A stretch of 64,000 bases of DNA from Pseudomonas lalkuanensis (lineage in GTDB: Bacteria; Pseudomonadota; Gammaproteobacteria; Pseudomonadales; Pseudomonadaceae): the NCBI RefSeq assembly GCF_008807375.1, contig NZ_CP043311.1:2894001-2958000 (forward strand). The letters are read 5' to 3'. The notes beneath the pieces were generated by a model. It was not told the DNA's origin. It made no database searches and saw nothing but the letters and a program-made list of their open reading frames with translations. How positions within the stretch are numbered: the first letter of the stretch is position 1; each line of letters begins with the position of its first letter. This document shows positions 1-10,022 of this stretch, one piece after another. Both the position numbers and the translations under genes were made by a program.

Positions 1-37
1 GATTCCAGGTCGTGGATCGGGTGCTGCCCGATAAGTG

Positions 38-1711
38 TTAGTGGCTGACTGCGCCGGATGCGCCGAGCCCGGTCTGTGCACGGACGAACTGATTTTCGAA
101 GTCGTCCCGCTCGCGTTTAGCCCGATAACTACGGTCCGTGATTGAGCCGAGCCAGGCGAAGAGGAAGGCAAGGTTCATTGAGATGATTGCCGGGTAGTCA
201 AAGGGGAAGACCGCATCGGTATTGCCCAGTATCTTGACCCAGACGGCCGGTGAGAGGATGACAAGACTGACCGAACTCACTAGGCCCGCTGCGCCGCCGA
301 TCAATGCACCGCGCGTTGTCAGCCCTTTCCAGTACATGGAGAGAGCCAAGATCGGGAAATTCACCGACGCTGCGACGCCAAAGGTGAGTGCTACCAGGAA
401 GGCTATGTTCTGCTCCTTGAACAGAATGCCCAGTGCCACGGCCACCACGCCGATGCACACAGAGGCAATTCTCGACACCCTCCGTTCACTCGCCACGTCA
501 GCATGACGCTTCTTGACCACCATGACGTAGAGGTCATGCGAGATCGCCGAAGTACCTGCCATCGTGAGACCCGCAACCACAGCCAGAATCGTTGCAAAAG
601 CTATGGCTGAAAGGAATCCGAGCATCAAATCGCCTCCCAGCGCCTTTGCCAGGTGCATGACTGGCATGTTGCCGCCACCGATGAGTTTTCCGCCGAGCTG
701 GCCAGCTTCAAAGAAGGCGGGGTTCTTCCCCACGATCACGATGGCGGCCATGCCCAGCACCGCAACGACCAGGAAAAAGAAACCGATGAAACCTGTAGCG
801 ACGAACACCGACTTGCGCGCCTGTTTGGCGTCCGGGACGGTGAAGAACCGCATGAGGATGTGGGGCAGCCCGGCCGTTCCGAACACGAGCCCGATCGACA
901 GCGAAATCATGGCCACTGGGTCGGACACCAACTTGCTCGGCAGCAGCACTGCGCTTCCACTCTGATGGGTGGCGACCACCTGCTCGAACAGTGTGTTGAG
1001 CGAGAAGCCGAATTGGGCCAGGGCCAGCGTAGCGAGGAAGGTGCCACCAAACAGCAAAAGCACCGCCTTGATGATCTGCACCCATGTCGTCGCGACCATG
1101 CCACCGAAGGTGACGTAGATCGCCATGAGCAGACCGACCACGATTACCGCATAGTTGTAGGGGAGGCCGAAAAGCAATTGGATCAGTTGACCTGCGCCGA
1201 CCATCTGCACGACGAGGTAAAAGCACACCACGGTCAGTGAGCCGAAGGCCATCAGCGTGCGAATCCGGTTTTGGTCGAGCCGATAAGCAGCTATGTCCGC
1301 GATGGTCACGCGCCCCAAGTTTCGAATGCGCTCGGCAAACAGGAACAGGAGGAGTGGCCACGCCACGAAGAAGCTAATCGCATAGATCATGCCGTCGTAG
1401 CCGTTGAAGAAGATCATGCTGGTCAGGCCGAGCAGGGCTGCAGCCGACATATAGTCGCCAGCCAAGGCCAAGCCGTTCTGGAATCCGGTGATCCCGCCGC
1501 CGGCGGTGTAGAAGTCCTCCATCGACTTGGTCTTGGACGCGGCCCAGTAGGTGATGCCAAGAGTTGCCACCACGAACACCAGGAACATTGCGATCGCCGT
1601 CAAATTGATCGGCTGCTTTTCGACCGCCTCCAGTGCCCCTGGCGCAGCAGACGCGGCCGTCGCCCAGCCCAGCAGGACCGAGATAATCAGGAACTGACTT
1701 GTGCGATTCAT
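38..1711 (-). CDS. actP: Sodium:solute symporter, acetate permease (ActP)-like
   Basis: A 557-residue inner-membrane symporter of the SSS family, probably taking up acetate or a similar short carboxylate with Na+ or H+. The start at 1711 gives an N-terminal signal-like segment (MNRTSQFLIISVLLGW) followed by about 13 hydrophobic helices. The stretch GGITGFQNGLALAGDYMSAA near residue 70 is the conserved early SSS region of ActP proteins. The start codon overlaps the stop of the upstream DUF485 gene (TAATG), the usual yjcH-actP coupling. The reading frame stays open further upstream, but that extension is arginine-rich and is an overlap artefact. Substrate assignment rests on family and partner only; pyruvate or propionate remain possible. 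Confidence 0.85.
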   Translation of the reverse strand: MNRTSQFLIISVLLGWATAASAAPGALEAVEKQPINLTAIAMFLVFVVATLGITYWAASKTKSMEDFYTAGGGITGFQNGLALAGDYMSAAALLGLTSMIFFNGYDGMIYAISFFVAWPLLLFLFAERIRNLGRVTIADIAAYRLDQNRIRTLMAFGSLTVVCFYLVVQMVGAGQLIQLLFGLPYNYAVIVVGLLMAIYVTFGGMVATTWVQIIKAVLLLFGGTFLATLALAQFGFSLNTLFEQVVATHQSGSAVLLPSKLVSDPVAMISLSIGLVFGTAGLPHILMRFFTVPDAKQARKSVFVATGFIGFFFLVVAVLGMAAIVIVGKNPAFFEAGQLGGKLIGGGNMPVMHLAKALGGDLMLGFLSAIAFATILAVVAGLTMAGTSAISHDLYVMVVKKRHADVASERRVSRIASVCIGVVAVALGILFKEQNIAFLVALTFGVAASVNFPILALSMYWKGLTTRGALIGGAAGLVSSVSLVILSPAVWVKILGNTDAVFPFDYPAIISMNLAFLFAWLGSITDRSYRAKRERDDFENQFVRAQTGLGASGAVSH

Positions 1712-2019
1712 TACTGCTCTCCCGCGAGGATCTTTGCGGTGAGCTCGTCGAATTCGCCATTTGCGCGGCGAATGTACAAGCCCGTCAACAGCCAGGCGCC
1801 GACAATCAGCACGACACTGATCGGCCAGCCGATCGTCACGATGCTGGCGGCGGAGAACCGCGCTGCAAGCACCTCTGGCATGAAGCCGGCGACGTAAATG
1901 AAGGCGAAATACGGGAGCAGGGTCGCCGCAGTGAGGCATGCGACAAATCTTCTGCGGCGTCTTACCAGTGCGACAAACAGGGGGTTCGTGCGAATCCCGG
2001 CGAGTGCATTCGGTTCCAC
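1711..2019 (-). CDS. yjcH: DUF485 small membrane protein (YjcH-like), symporter partner
   Basis: A 102-residue protein with two hydrophobic segments (about residues 20-42 and 52-74), the form of DUF485/YjcH proteins that are co-translated with ActP-type symporters. I place the start at a GTG at 2019 because GGAG lies eight bases upstream and the product, MEPNALAGIRTNPLF, then has the usual family length. Longer in-frame extensions are rich in Arg and unlike the family. It ends inside the start codon of the symporter gene. Its exact role is not known; it is thought to accompany or stabilise the permease. Confidence 0.8.
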   Translation of the reverse strand: MEPNALAGIRTNPLFVALVRRRRRFVACLTAATLLPYFAFIYVAGFMPEVLAARFSAASIVTIGWPISVVLIVGAWLLTGLYIRRANGEFDELTAKILAGEQ

Positions 2020-2264
2020 TTCTTTGTCTCCGTCTAGCAGTGATTGTTGACCCTCAGTCCCTCGGGAGATTCGTGGGCTTCGGCTTCTTGTTCGACGGAC
2101 GATAGGCCGATCATTTGATCTCAACAAATGATGTTTGGTGATGCGTGCGATCTTTTTTGGTGAACCATTGCGGATGAAGATCAACGCAAATCTGCGTGCA
2201 TTTCGCCTGTGGGGCCACTGGGCTGTGTCCCATTTACGGCACGGCTATGCAGGGTGGGCGGCTT

Positions 2265-2297
2265 GCGAAACCCATCAACGATGCCGATGGGTTTCGC
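2265..2297. repeat. REP-like hairpin element
   Basis: Perfect 12-bp arms (GCGAAACCCATC at 2265-2276, GATGGGTTTCGC at 2286-2297) around a 9-base loop. The core and the flanking GGTGGGCGGCTT and TCCGCTCGC match the general look of the dispersed REP-type elements of Pseudomonas intergenic regions. Only one copy was noticed in this window. Confidence 0.6.
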
Positions 2298-2336
2298 TCC
2301 GCTCGCTGAATGGACAAGCTACGATGATGGTTCACA

Positions 2337-2361
2337 ATTAGTGATCCAATGCATCACTAAT
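2337..2361. promoter_or_regulatory. Inverted repeat, possible operator upstream of sodB
   Basis: ATTAGTGAT and ATCACTAAT are perfect 9-bp arms separated by 7 bases, about 140 bases before the sodB start. The size and symmetry suit a dimeric repressor such as a GntR or LysR protein. No adjacent regulator gene identifies the binder. Confidence 0.45.
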
Positions 2362-2499
2362 CATCATTTTACGTGAATTTATTGGGACCCTATCGTCACT
2401 GGAAGTCGGTTGGCTCTATGGCAACCGCTTATGGAGCCTGGCTTTGGCAGTTGCTGAAAGCCATCGGTCCGCCGCTTCCGTGAACAAGAAGAGATCCCA

Positions 2500-3084
2500 A
2501 TGGAACACATACTTCCCCCCCTGCCGTACGAGAAGAGTGCGCTGCTTCCCTACCTGTCAGTGGAAGCCTTCGACTACCACTACTCCAAGCACCATCAGGC
2601 ATACGTGACGAATCTGAATGGCCTGATAAAGGGAACGCCTTATGAAGGTGCGCAGCTGGAGGAAATCGTCACGACGGCTCCCGCTGGTGCGATCTACAAC
2701 AACGCCGCTCAAGTCTGGAATCACACCTTCTTCTGGAACTCGATGACGCCTGCGGGTGGCAATGAACCCACTGGCTTGCTGGCCGAGGCCATCCAGGGCA
2801 AGTGGGGAAGCTTAGGCGCTTTCAAGGCCGCATTTCGCGCCTCCGCTATCGGCAATTTCGGCTCGGGCTGGACCTGGTTGGTCAAGAAGGGCGATGGCTC
2901 GGTCGATGTGCTCAACACCGGCGCAGCGGGCAATCCGCTGACCAGTGGCGACAAGCCGCTCCTGTGCCTCGATGTCTGGGAACACGCCTATTACATCGAC
3001 TACCGCAATGGGCGCCCCGTCTTTGTCGATGTCTTCCTCGACAAGTTGGCCAACTGGGCCTTCGCCGAAGCCAATTTCGCCTGA
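2500..3084 (+). CDS. sodB: Superoxide dismutase, iron type
   Basis: A 194-residue cytoplasmic Fe/Mn-family superoxide dismutase that dismutates superoxide to peroxide and oxygen. The metal ligands appear as H27 (in FDYHYSKHH), H75 (QVWNHTFFW), D158 and H162 (DVWEHAYYIDYRN). The AAQVWNHTFFW stretch is the iron-type signature. Length is normal for SodB. It reads alone, with mmsA starting 63 bases downstream. The position beside methylmalonate-semialdehyde dehydrogenase and flavohemoglobin genes suggests a second, non-housekeeping sod copy, but that cannot be decided from this window. Confidence 0.95.
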   Translation: MEHILPPLPYEKSALLPYLSVEAFDYHYSKHHQAYVTNLNGLIKGTPYEGAQLEEIVTTAPAGAIYNNAAQVWNHTFFWNSMTPAGGNEPTGLLAEAIQGKWGSLGAFKAAFRASAIGNFGSGWTWLVKKGDGSVDVLNTGAAGNPLTSGDKPLLCLDVWEHAYYIDYRNGRPVFVDVFLDKLANWAFAEANFA

Positions 3085-3147
3085 CCCAGCGCTGTTTCGC
3101 TGAGGAACGTTCCACCTACCTTTCTACTTCGATTGGAGACACCCGTC

Positions 3148-4665
<1,518 letters not shown>

Positions 4666-5003
4666 CCAACCGCGGCGCTCGTCGACGGGCGCCGTGTCAT
4701 GAAGCTGGGACCTCCGAGAAATTTTGAAGAGCGTTCGCAGCACTGTAGGGCGGCAACCATGCCGACCTCCGGAGAGCTGGTCGTCGTGTTCTCGCTCCCT
4801 CCCGCCGGCCCTGGCGACAGGGTTGGTGGCTCTTGCGTCCCGGTCCGCGTCATGACCGGTTTGGGTTGCGTGCGGTCGACGGTCCGCACGCAACCCCGTT
4901 CTCCGTAAATCGAGGGCAAGGCCTCGTGCGGGCTGTCGCCGGAATCACATGCATTGGACCGCTTGGGGTCCTCGTTCATCTGAAACTTTCCTAGGTACCT
5001 TTT
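4666..5003. other. Intergenic region, mmsA to flavohemoglobin
   Basis: No gene is seen. It holds one long hairpin (listed separately). I found no clear NorR-type -24/-12 promoter before the flavohemoglobin gene. Confidence 0.6.
4863..4896. terminator. Long hairpin, probable terminator of mmsA
   Basis: Perfect 13-bp arms GGGTTGCGTGCGG and CCGCACGCAACCC around an 8-base loop. There is no clean T-tract after it, so termination is inferred from position and stem strength. Confidence 0.5.
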
Positions 5004-6191
5004 ATGCTGACAGACACTCAACGCGACATCATCAAGGCGACAGTTCCGTTGTTGGAAACCGGTGGTGAGGCGCTTACCACACACTTCTACAAGTTAATGC
5101 TTAGCGAATACCCGGAAGTTCGCCCGCTGTTCAACCAGGCTCACCAAAGCAGCGGCGCGCAGCAGCGAGCGCTTGCAAACGGCGTACTTCAGTATGCGCG
5201 CCATATCGACAGGCTCGAGGCTCTCGGCCCACTGGCCGCGCAGATCGTAAACAAGCACGTGTCACTGCAGATTCAACCTGAACACTACCCCATCGTCGGC
5301 ACCTGTTTGCTGCGCGCTATCCGCGAAGTGCTGGGCTCGGACTTAGCGACCGATGAAGTGATTGCGGCCTGGGGGGCGGCATACCAGCAGCTCGCCGATA
5401 TTCTGATTGAGGCCGAGCGCGAGGCCTATGCTTCCCTGGCTGCCGCGCCTGGAGGGTGGCGAGGCGGTCGTGAGTTTCGCGTGGTCCGCAAGGTGCCTGA
5501 GAGCGTCGAAATCAGCTCTTTCTACCTGGAGCCCGTTGATGGTGGTTCGGTGGTGGACTTCAAGGCGGGCCAATACATCAGTCTGCGCCTGATCGTGGGT
5601 GGCCAGGAAATTCGTCGTAACTACTCGCTGTCAGCCGCCGCCAATGGACGTGGCTATCGCATCAGTGTCAAGCGCGAGCCCGGTGGAGTGGCCTCCAATT
5701 ACCTGCATGACCTTGTGAGCGAGGGAAGCACTCTGGAGCTGTTCCCGCCAGCTGGGGAGTTCACGCTCAACGACAGCAACAGACCCCTGGTGCTGATTAG
5801 TGGGGGCGTAGGCATCACGCCGACACTGGCCATGGCCGAGGCTGCATTAGCTGGCAGCAATCGCCGCATCATCTTCATCCACTATGCACGCAGTGCACAG
5901 GTGCATGCCTTCGGCGAGCAGATCGATTCCTGGGAGTCGCACCACCCGCAGTTTCAACGGTTTGTCGTCTACGAGGAGGTTGAGGCACAGGCACCGCGTG
6001 AGCCGGATGCAGTCGGCCGGCCCACATTTGCCCAATTGCAGCAATGGCTACCTGCAGACCTTGATTTCGATGCCTATTTCCTGGGGCCGAAGCCGTTCAT
6101 GGCCTTCATCAAGCGAACTTTGCGCGAACTGGGCTTGCCCGAGACGAGAGCTCGTTATGAGTTCTTTGGCCCCTCTGAAGCATTGAGCTAG
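5004..6191 (+). CDS. hmp: Flavohemoglobin, nitric oxide dioxygenase
   Basis: A 395-residue cytoplasmic enzyme that turns NO and O2 into nitrate using NAD(P)H. The N-terminal globin domain spans about residues 1-140 with the proximal heme His in VNKHVSL. The ferredoxin-reductase-type FAD domain follows (RRNYSLS motif near residue 210), then the NAD domain (SGGVGITPTLAMAE near residue 265). The C-terminal FFGPSEAL is typical of Hmp. It is separated from mmsA by a hairpin and followed 85 bases on by a tautomerase gene, so it may be monocistronic or lead a small stress operon. Confidence 0.95.
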   Translation: MLTDTQRDIIKATVPLLETGGEALTTHFYKLMLSEYPEVRPLFNQAHQSSGAQQRALANGVLQYARHIDRLEALGPLAAQIVNKHVSLQIQPEHYPIVGTCLLRAIREVLGSDLATDEVIAAWGAAYQQLADILIEAEREAYASLAAAPGGWRGGREFRVVRKVPESVEISSFYLEPVDGGSVVDFKAGQYISLRLIVGGQEIRRNYSLSAAANGRGYRISVKREPGGVASNYLHDLVSEGSTLELFPPAGEFTLNDSNRPLVLISGGVGITPTLAMAEAALAGSNRRIIFIHYARSAQVHAFGEQIDSWESHHPQFQRFVVYEEVEAQAPREPDAVGRPTFAQLQQWLPADLDFDAYFLGPKPFMAFIKRTLRELGLPETRARYEFFGPSEALS

Positions 6192-6276
6192 GCCGCCTCC
6201 TGGGTCCCAATCTCTGCCACGGCAGGGGCGGGGGGCCAATCGGCCGACTCGAGACTACCCACACAGGACAATCAGT

Positions 6277-6666
6277 ATGCCGCTTCTCAAGTTTGACCTT
6301 ATCCAGGGACGCAGTGACGAAGAGCTCCGTACCCTCTTGGATGTAGCCCACCACGCCATGGTGCAAGCCTTCGAAGTTCCATCCAGCGATCGTTATCAAT
6401 GTGTCACGCAGCATCGTCCGGGCGAACTTGTGCTGGAGGACACGGGGCTGGGTTACGCGCGTTCGGCAAGCGTCGTCTTACTGACGATTATTTCGCGGCC
6501 GCGCTCGCAGGAGCAGAAGACGGAGTTCTACCGCTTACTGGTCGACAAGCTGCAAACCGAATGCGGTCTATCAGCGGATGATCTAATCGTTTCGCTGGTG
6601 GAGAACAGCGACGCGGACTGGTCCTTCGGCCGTGGGAAGGCGCAGTTCCTGACCGGGGAGCTCTAA
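6277..6666 (+). CDS. Tautomerase family protein (MIF/4-OT superfamily, Tautomerase_2)
   Basis: A 129-residue protein beginning MPLLKFDLIQGRSDEE. The processed N-terminal Pro1 is the catalytic base of the tautomerase superfamily. The length fits the larger Tautomerase_2 (DUF1904-like) group rather than the 60-residue 4-oxalocrotonate tautomerases. The middle (HAMVQAFEVPSSDRYQCVTQH) matches proteins often found beside oxidoreductases. Substrate is unknown. It follows the flavohemoglobin gene on the same strand. Confidence 0.8.
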   Translation: MPLLKFDLIQGRSDEELRTLLDVAHHAMVQAFEVPSSDRYQCVTQHRPGELVLEDTGLGYARSASVVLLTIISRPRSQEQKTEFYRLLVDKLQTECGLSADDLIVSLVENSDADWSFGRGKAQFLTGEL

Positions 6667-6829
6667 TCGCCGCAGACAAAGCGCTCAGTTAGTCGGCCGG
6701 CCAAGTGCCGGAGCTGGGCTCAGAGCAGACTACTGCTCGGGCGCCTGTCCTCGCGTTTAGTCAGTTCGAGGTCGAGCTTACTGCAAGTGCTGCGAACACA
6801 AGCTTTCCTCAAATTCCTGGAGTACTGAA

Positions 6830-7456
6830 ATGACCATTAAGCTCTATCACCATCCGCTTTCAGGTCACTCTCATCGCGCACTCCTCGCACTGTCGTTACT
6901 TGGTGTGCGGTATGAGCTTGTTTATATCGACCTCAAGACCAAGCAGCAGAAGTCGCCCGAATTTCTAAAGATGAACCCGTTCGGCCAGATCCCCGTATTG
7001 GACGACGAGGGGACGATCATCACCGACTCCAATGCCATCTTGGTGTATCTGGCTGCTAAGTACGACGTTGCAAGTCGGTGGATCCCACGTGACCCCAAGG
7101 GTGCGGCGCGAGTGCAGGTTTGGTTCTCCGTGGCCGCCGGCCAGCTCGCGTTCGGGCCAGCTGCGGCGCGACGAGTCACTGTCTTTGGCGCTGTGCTGGA
7201 CACGCAGGACGCTATCGCCCGCTCGCACACCTTGCTCACACTGATGAACAGCGAGTTGGACGGGCGTAGTTTCCTTGTGGGGGATTCGGCCACCTTTGCT
7301 GACGTCGCGATCTACAGCTACATCGTCAACGCGCCTGAAGGAAACGTTTCGTTATCGGACTATCCGAACGTTCAGGCTTGGCTCGCACGCGTGGAGGCAT
7401 TGCCTGGCTTTGTACCGTTCAATACCACTGCAGCCGGCCTTCGAACGACCGCCTAA
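6830..7456 (+). CDS. Glutathione S-transferase family protein
   Basis: A 208-residue protein with a thioredoxin-fold N-terminal domain (about residues 1-80: [20 protein letters not shown], then the cis-Pro GQIPVLDD and the [10 protein letters not shown] glutathione-site motif) and an all-helical C-terminal domain. It probably conjugates or reduces electrophiles with glutathione. It is preceded by 163 bases of non-coding sequence and followed 50 bases later by isocitrate lyase. The specific substrate cannot be read from the sequence. Confidence 0.85.
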   Translation: MTIKLYHHPLSGHSHRALLALSLLGVRYELVYIDLKTKQQKSPEFLKMNPFGQIPVLDDEGTIITDSNAILVYLAAKYDVASRWIPRDPKGAARVQVWFSVAAGQLAFGPAAARRVTVFGAVLDTQDAIARSHTLLTLMNSELDGRSFLVGDSATFADVAIYSYIVNAPEGNVSLSDYPNVQAWLARVEALPGFVPFNTTAAGLRTTA

Positions 7457-7506
7457 GCGGGTGCAAAGTCGGTGCTCAACTCCATACATACTTTGAAGGA
7501 TTGACC

Positions 7507-9102
7507 ATGTCCGCTTATCAAAACGACATCAAGGCCATTGCCGCTCTGAAAGAAGCAAACGGCAACAGCTGGAGCGCTATCAACCCCGAGTCGGTTGCCC
7601 GCATGCGCGCCCAGAACCGCTTCAAGACCGGTTTGGATATCGCCAAGTACACCGCGGCCATCATGCGCAAGGACATGGCCGAGTACGACGCCGACTCCTC
7701 CGTCTACACCCAGTCCCTGGGCTGCTGGCACGGCTTCATCGGTCAGCAGAAGCTGATCTCCATCAAGAAGCACCTGAAGACCACCAACAAGCGCTACCTC
7801 TACCTGTCCGGCTGGATGGTCGCCGCGCTGCGTTCCGACTTCGGCCCGGTGCCCGACCAGTCGATGCACGAGAAGACTGCCGTCGCCAACCTGATCGAAG
7901 AGCTCTACACCTTCCTGCGCCAGGCTGACGCCCGCGAACTGGACCTGCTGTTCACCGCGCTGGACGCCGCCCGTGCTGCCGGCGACAAGGCCAAGGAGGA
8001 CGAAATCCAGGCTCAGATCGACGGCTATGAAACCCACGTGGTACCGATCATCGCCGACATCGACGCCGGTTTCGGCAACCCGGAAGCCACCTACCTGCTG
8101 GCCAAGAAGATGATCGAAGCCGGTGCCTGCTGCATCCAGATCGAGAACCAGGTGTCCGACGAGAAGCAGTGCGGTCACCAGGACGGCAAGGTTACTGTTC
8201 CGCACGAAGACTTCCTCGCCAAGATCAATGCCGTGCGCTACGCCTTCCTCGAGCTGGGCGTGGATGACGGCGTGATCGTCGCCCGTACCGACTCCCTGGG
8301 CGCCGGCCTGACCAAGCAGATCGCCGTGACCAAGCAACCGGGCGACCTGGGCGACCAGTACAACTCTTTCCTGGACTGCGAAGAAATCTCCGCCGCCGAA
8401 CTGAAGAACGGCGACGTGGTGATCAACCGCGACGGCAAGCTGCTGCGTCCCAAGCGCCTGGCTTCCAACCTGTTCCAGTTCCGCAAGGGCACCGGCGAAG
8501 ACCGCTGCGTCCTGGACTGCATCACCTCGCTGCAGAACGGTGCCGACCTGCTGTGGATCGAAACCGAGAAGCCCCACGTTGGCCAGATCAAAGGCATGGT
8601 TGACCGCATCCGTCAGGTCATCCCGAACGCCAAGCTGGTGTACAACAACAGCCCGTCCTTCAACTGGACGCTGAACTTCCGCCAGCAGGTATTCGATGCG
8701 TTCGTTGCCGAAGGCAAGGACGTCTCCGCCTACGACCGCGCCAACCTGATGAGCGTGGAATACGACGAGACCGAACTGGCCCAGATCGCCGACGAGAAGA
8801 TCCGTACCTTCCAGCGCGACGGTTCGGCTCACGCCGGCATCTTCCACCACCTGATCACCCTGCCGACCTACCACACCGCAGCCCTGTCCACCGACAATCT
8901 GGCCAAGGGCTACTTCGCCAACCAGGGCATGCTGGCCTACGTGAAGGGCGTGCAGCGTCAGGAAATCCGCCAGGGCATCGCCTGCGTCAAACACCAGAAC
9001 ATGGCTGGTTCCGACATCGGCGACAACCACAAGGAGTACTTCTCGGGCGAGGCAGCTCTGAAGGCCAGCGGTGAAGACAACACCATGAACCAGTTCCACT
9101 AA
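7507..9102 (+). CDS. aceA: Isocitrate lyase
   Basis: A 531-residue glyoxylate-cycle enzyme that splits isocitrate into glyoxylate and succinate, needed for growth on acetate, fatty acids and acyl-CoA-yielding substrates. The start at 7507 (MSAYQNDIKAIAALKEAN) is that of the long Pseudomonas form. The active-site loop reads SDEKQCGHQDGK, the KQCGH variant of the KKCGH signature. Codon use is extremely biased to C/G-ending codons, a sign of high expression. It fits the acetate symporter upstream and the acyl-CoA pathways downstream. A palindromic terminator follows. Confidence 0.96.
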   Translation: MSAYQNDIKAIAALKEANGNSWSAINPESVARMRAQNRFKTGLDIAKYTAAIMRKDMAEYDADSSVYTQSLGCWHGFIGQQKLISIKKHLKTTNKRYLYLSGWMVAALRSDFGPVPDQSMHEKTAVANLIEELYTFLRQADARELDLLFTALDAARAAGDKAKEDEIQAQIDGYETHVVPIIADIDAGFGNPEATYLLAKKMIEAGACCIQIENQVSDEKQCGHQDGKVTVPHEDFLAKINAVRYAFLELGVDDGVIVARTDSLGAGLTKQIAVTKQPGDLGDQYNSFLDCEEISAAELKNGDVVINRDGKLLRPKRLASNLFQFRKGTGEDRCVLDCITSLQNGADLLWIETEKPHVGQIKGMVDRIRQVIPNAKLVYNNSPSFNWTLNFRQQVFDAFVAEGKDVSAYDRANLMSVEYDETELAQIADEKIRTFQRDGSAHAGIFHHLITLPTYHTAALSTDNLAKGYFANQGMLAYVKGVQRQEIRQGIACVKHQNMAGSDIGDNHKEYFSGEAALKASGEDNTMNQFH

Positions 9103-9153
9103 TCGGAACTGCCAGCGGCCGACCACGCACCGGCCGGATATGGCGTGTCGGAG

Positions 9154-9180
9154 AACCCCGGTGCATGCACCGGGGTTTCC
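9154..9180 (+). terminator. Rho-independent terminator of aceA
   Basis: AACCCCGGTG-CATG-CACCGGGGTT is a perfect 10-bp palindromic stem followed by T residues, 52 bases after the aceA stop. Confidence 0.75.
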
Positions 9181-9288
9181 GGCCTTAGACGAGAGCGCAT
9201 GGTGAACTTCATGTTCAGCGATGAAGACCAAGACCTCAGCAATTTCGGACGCGATGATTTTTTCAATGACGGCGGTAGCGCAATCTCG

Positions 9289-9478
9289 GCCTGGGGCATC
9301 GACCGGCGCATGACGGAGCACCTCCACGCCCAGGGCATCAGAACCGCCTGGGATTTGGCCCAAGCTGACGCCTGTTCGGCCAGGCGGCGTTCCCGTGGCG
9401 CCGGATTGGGGTATGTGCCGGGAATTGATGAGCCAGAGCTATACAACGCGGCTCGATCAGTTGTGGGCAGTCTTTTGA
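9289..9478 (+). pseudogene. umuC/rulB remnant (error-prone DNA polymerase V subunit)
   Basis: Two pieces of a UmuC/RulB protein lie in different frames. The first, AWGIDRRMTEHLHAQGIRTA then WDLAQAD, matches the helix-hairpin-helix segment of UmuC. The second, VAPDWGMCRELMSQSYTTRL then DQLWAVF and a stop at 9478, matches the extreme C-terminus. The N-terminal polymerase domain and the little-finger region between the pieces are gone. This must be a dead relic. umuC/rulB is a known insertion hotspot for mobile elements in Pseudomonas, which fits the scarred DNA that follows. Confidence 0.75.
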
Positions 9479-9568
9479 GGCGTCACGGAGGGACGGTGTT
9501 TCGACGAAGGCGTGTATTGCAGTAGGGGATGAGTTGGCTGGGGTCGGAATCCGCCCCCAGGCCGGAGA

Positions 9569-9925
9569 TTACTGGAGCCAGGATTTCACAGTTTCTGCGC
9601 CAAACTCGGCTTTCCAGGCATTCAAGACTTTGTGATTGCCGCCTTTGGTTTCGACAATTTCATTGGTGTGGGGGTTCTTGTAAGTCTTGACGGTGCGCTC
9701 GCGGCGTTTGTCCTTGGCAGGCGCAACAGCCTCGCGGCGGACCGACGGATCCAGGATGTTGATAACCGCTTTGAGGCCGAAGTCGTACTCTTTCAGGAGG
9801 GCCTTGAGTTTGTTCTCGAACTCAATCTCGCGCTTAAGCTCGCCGTTATTTTTGAGGTTCTCCAATGCGGCAAGCTGCTCAGCAAGTTGCGCCTCAAGGC
9901 GTTTGAATTCTGCAATTTTGCTCAT
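9569..9925 (-). CDS. MvaT/MvaU family H-NS-like nucleoid protein
   Basis: A 118-residue xenogeneic-silencing type protein. The start at 9925 (MSKIAEFKRLEAQLAEQL) has AAGGA eight bases upstream. The N-terminal half is a coiled coil for oligomerisation, with heptad-like repeats at residues 5-60. The C-terminal half holds the DNA-binding signature YKNPHTNEIVETKGGNHKVL followed by WKAEFGAETVKSW. It diverges clearly from chromosomal MvaT, as island- or plasmid-borne copies do. Its place between a umuC relic and IS66 debris suggests it came with a mobile element. Confidence 0.88.
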   Translation of the reverse strand: MSKIAEFKRLEAQLAEQLAALENLKNNGELKREIEFENKLKALLKEYDFGLKAVINILDPSVRREAVAPAKDKRRERTVKTYKNPHTNEIVETKGGNHKVLNAWKAEFGAETVKSWLQ

Positions 9926-10022
9926 CGCGTAATCCTTAGAAAGATTGCCCACTCGGGCTGACCGTTAGGTTCATTGATAATGTACGCGAAAGGCTTGATG
10001 AGTTCTGCTGCGGAATGCCCCA

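Larger units (their letters stand above)
2020..2499. other. Divergent intergenic region between yjcH and sodB
   Basis: No gene is seen. It carries a REP-like hairpin and a strong 9-bp inverted repeat, both listed separately. Promoters for both flanking genes must lie here, but I could not fix clear -35/-10 boxes. Confidence 0.6.

Noticed and set aside
404..409. The GAFTGG loop (residues 404-409 of the sigma-54 activator at 24779-26668) as a defective GAFTGA motif
   Set aside because: GAFTGG is common in AcoR-type activators, so it is not a sign of loss of function.
2428..2456. A sigma-54-like sequence TGGC...TTGC before sodB
   Set aside because: The spacing between the GG and GC pairs is one base too long for a -24/-12 promoter.
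7453..9363. A 636-codon open frame on the minus strand
   Set aside because: It is the antisense shadow of the highly biased isocitrate lyase gene.
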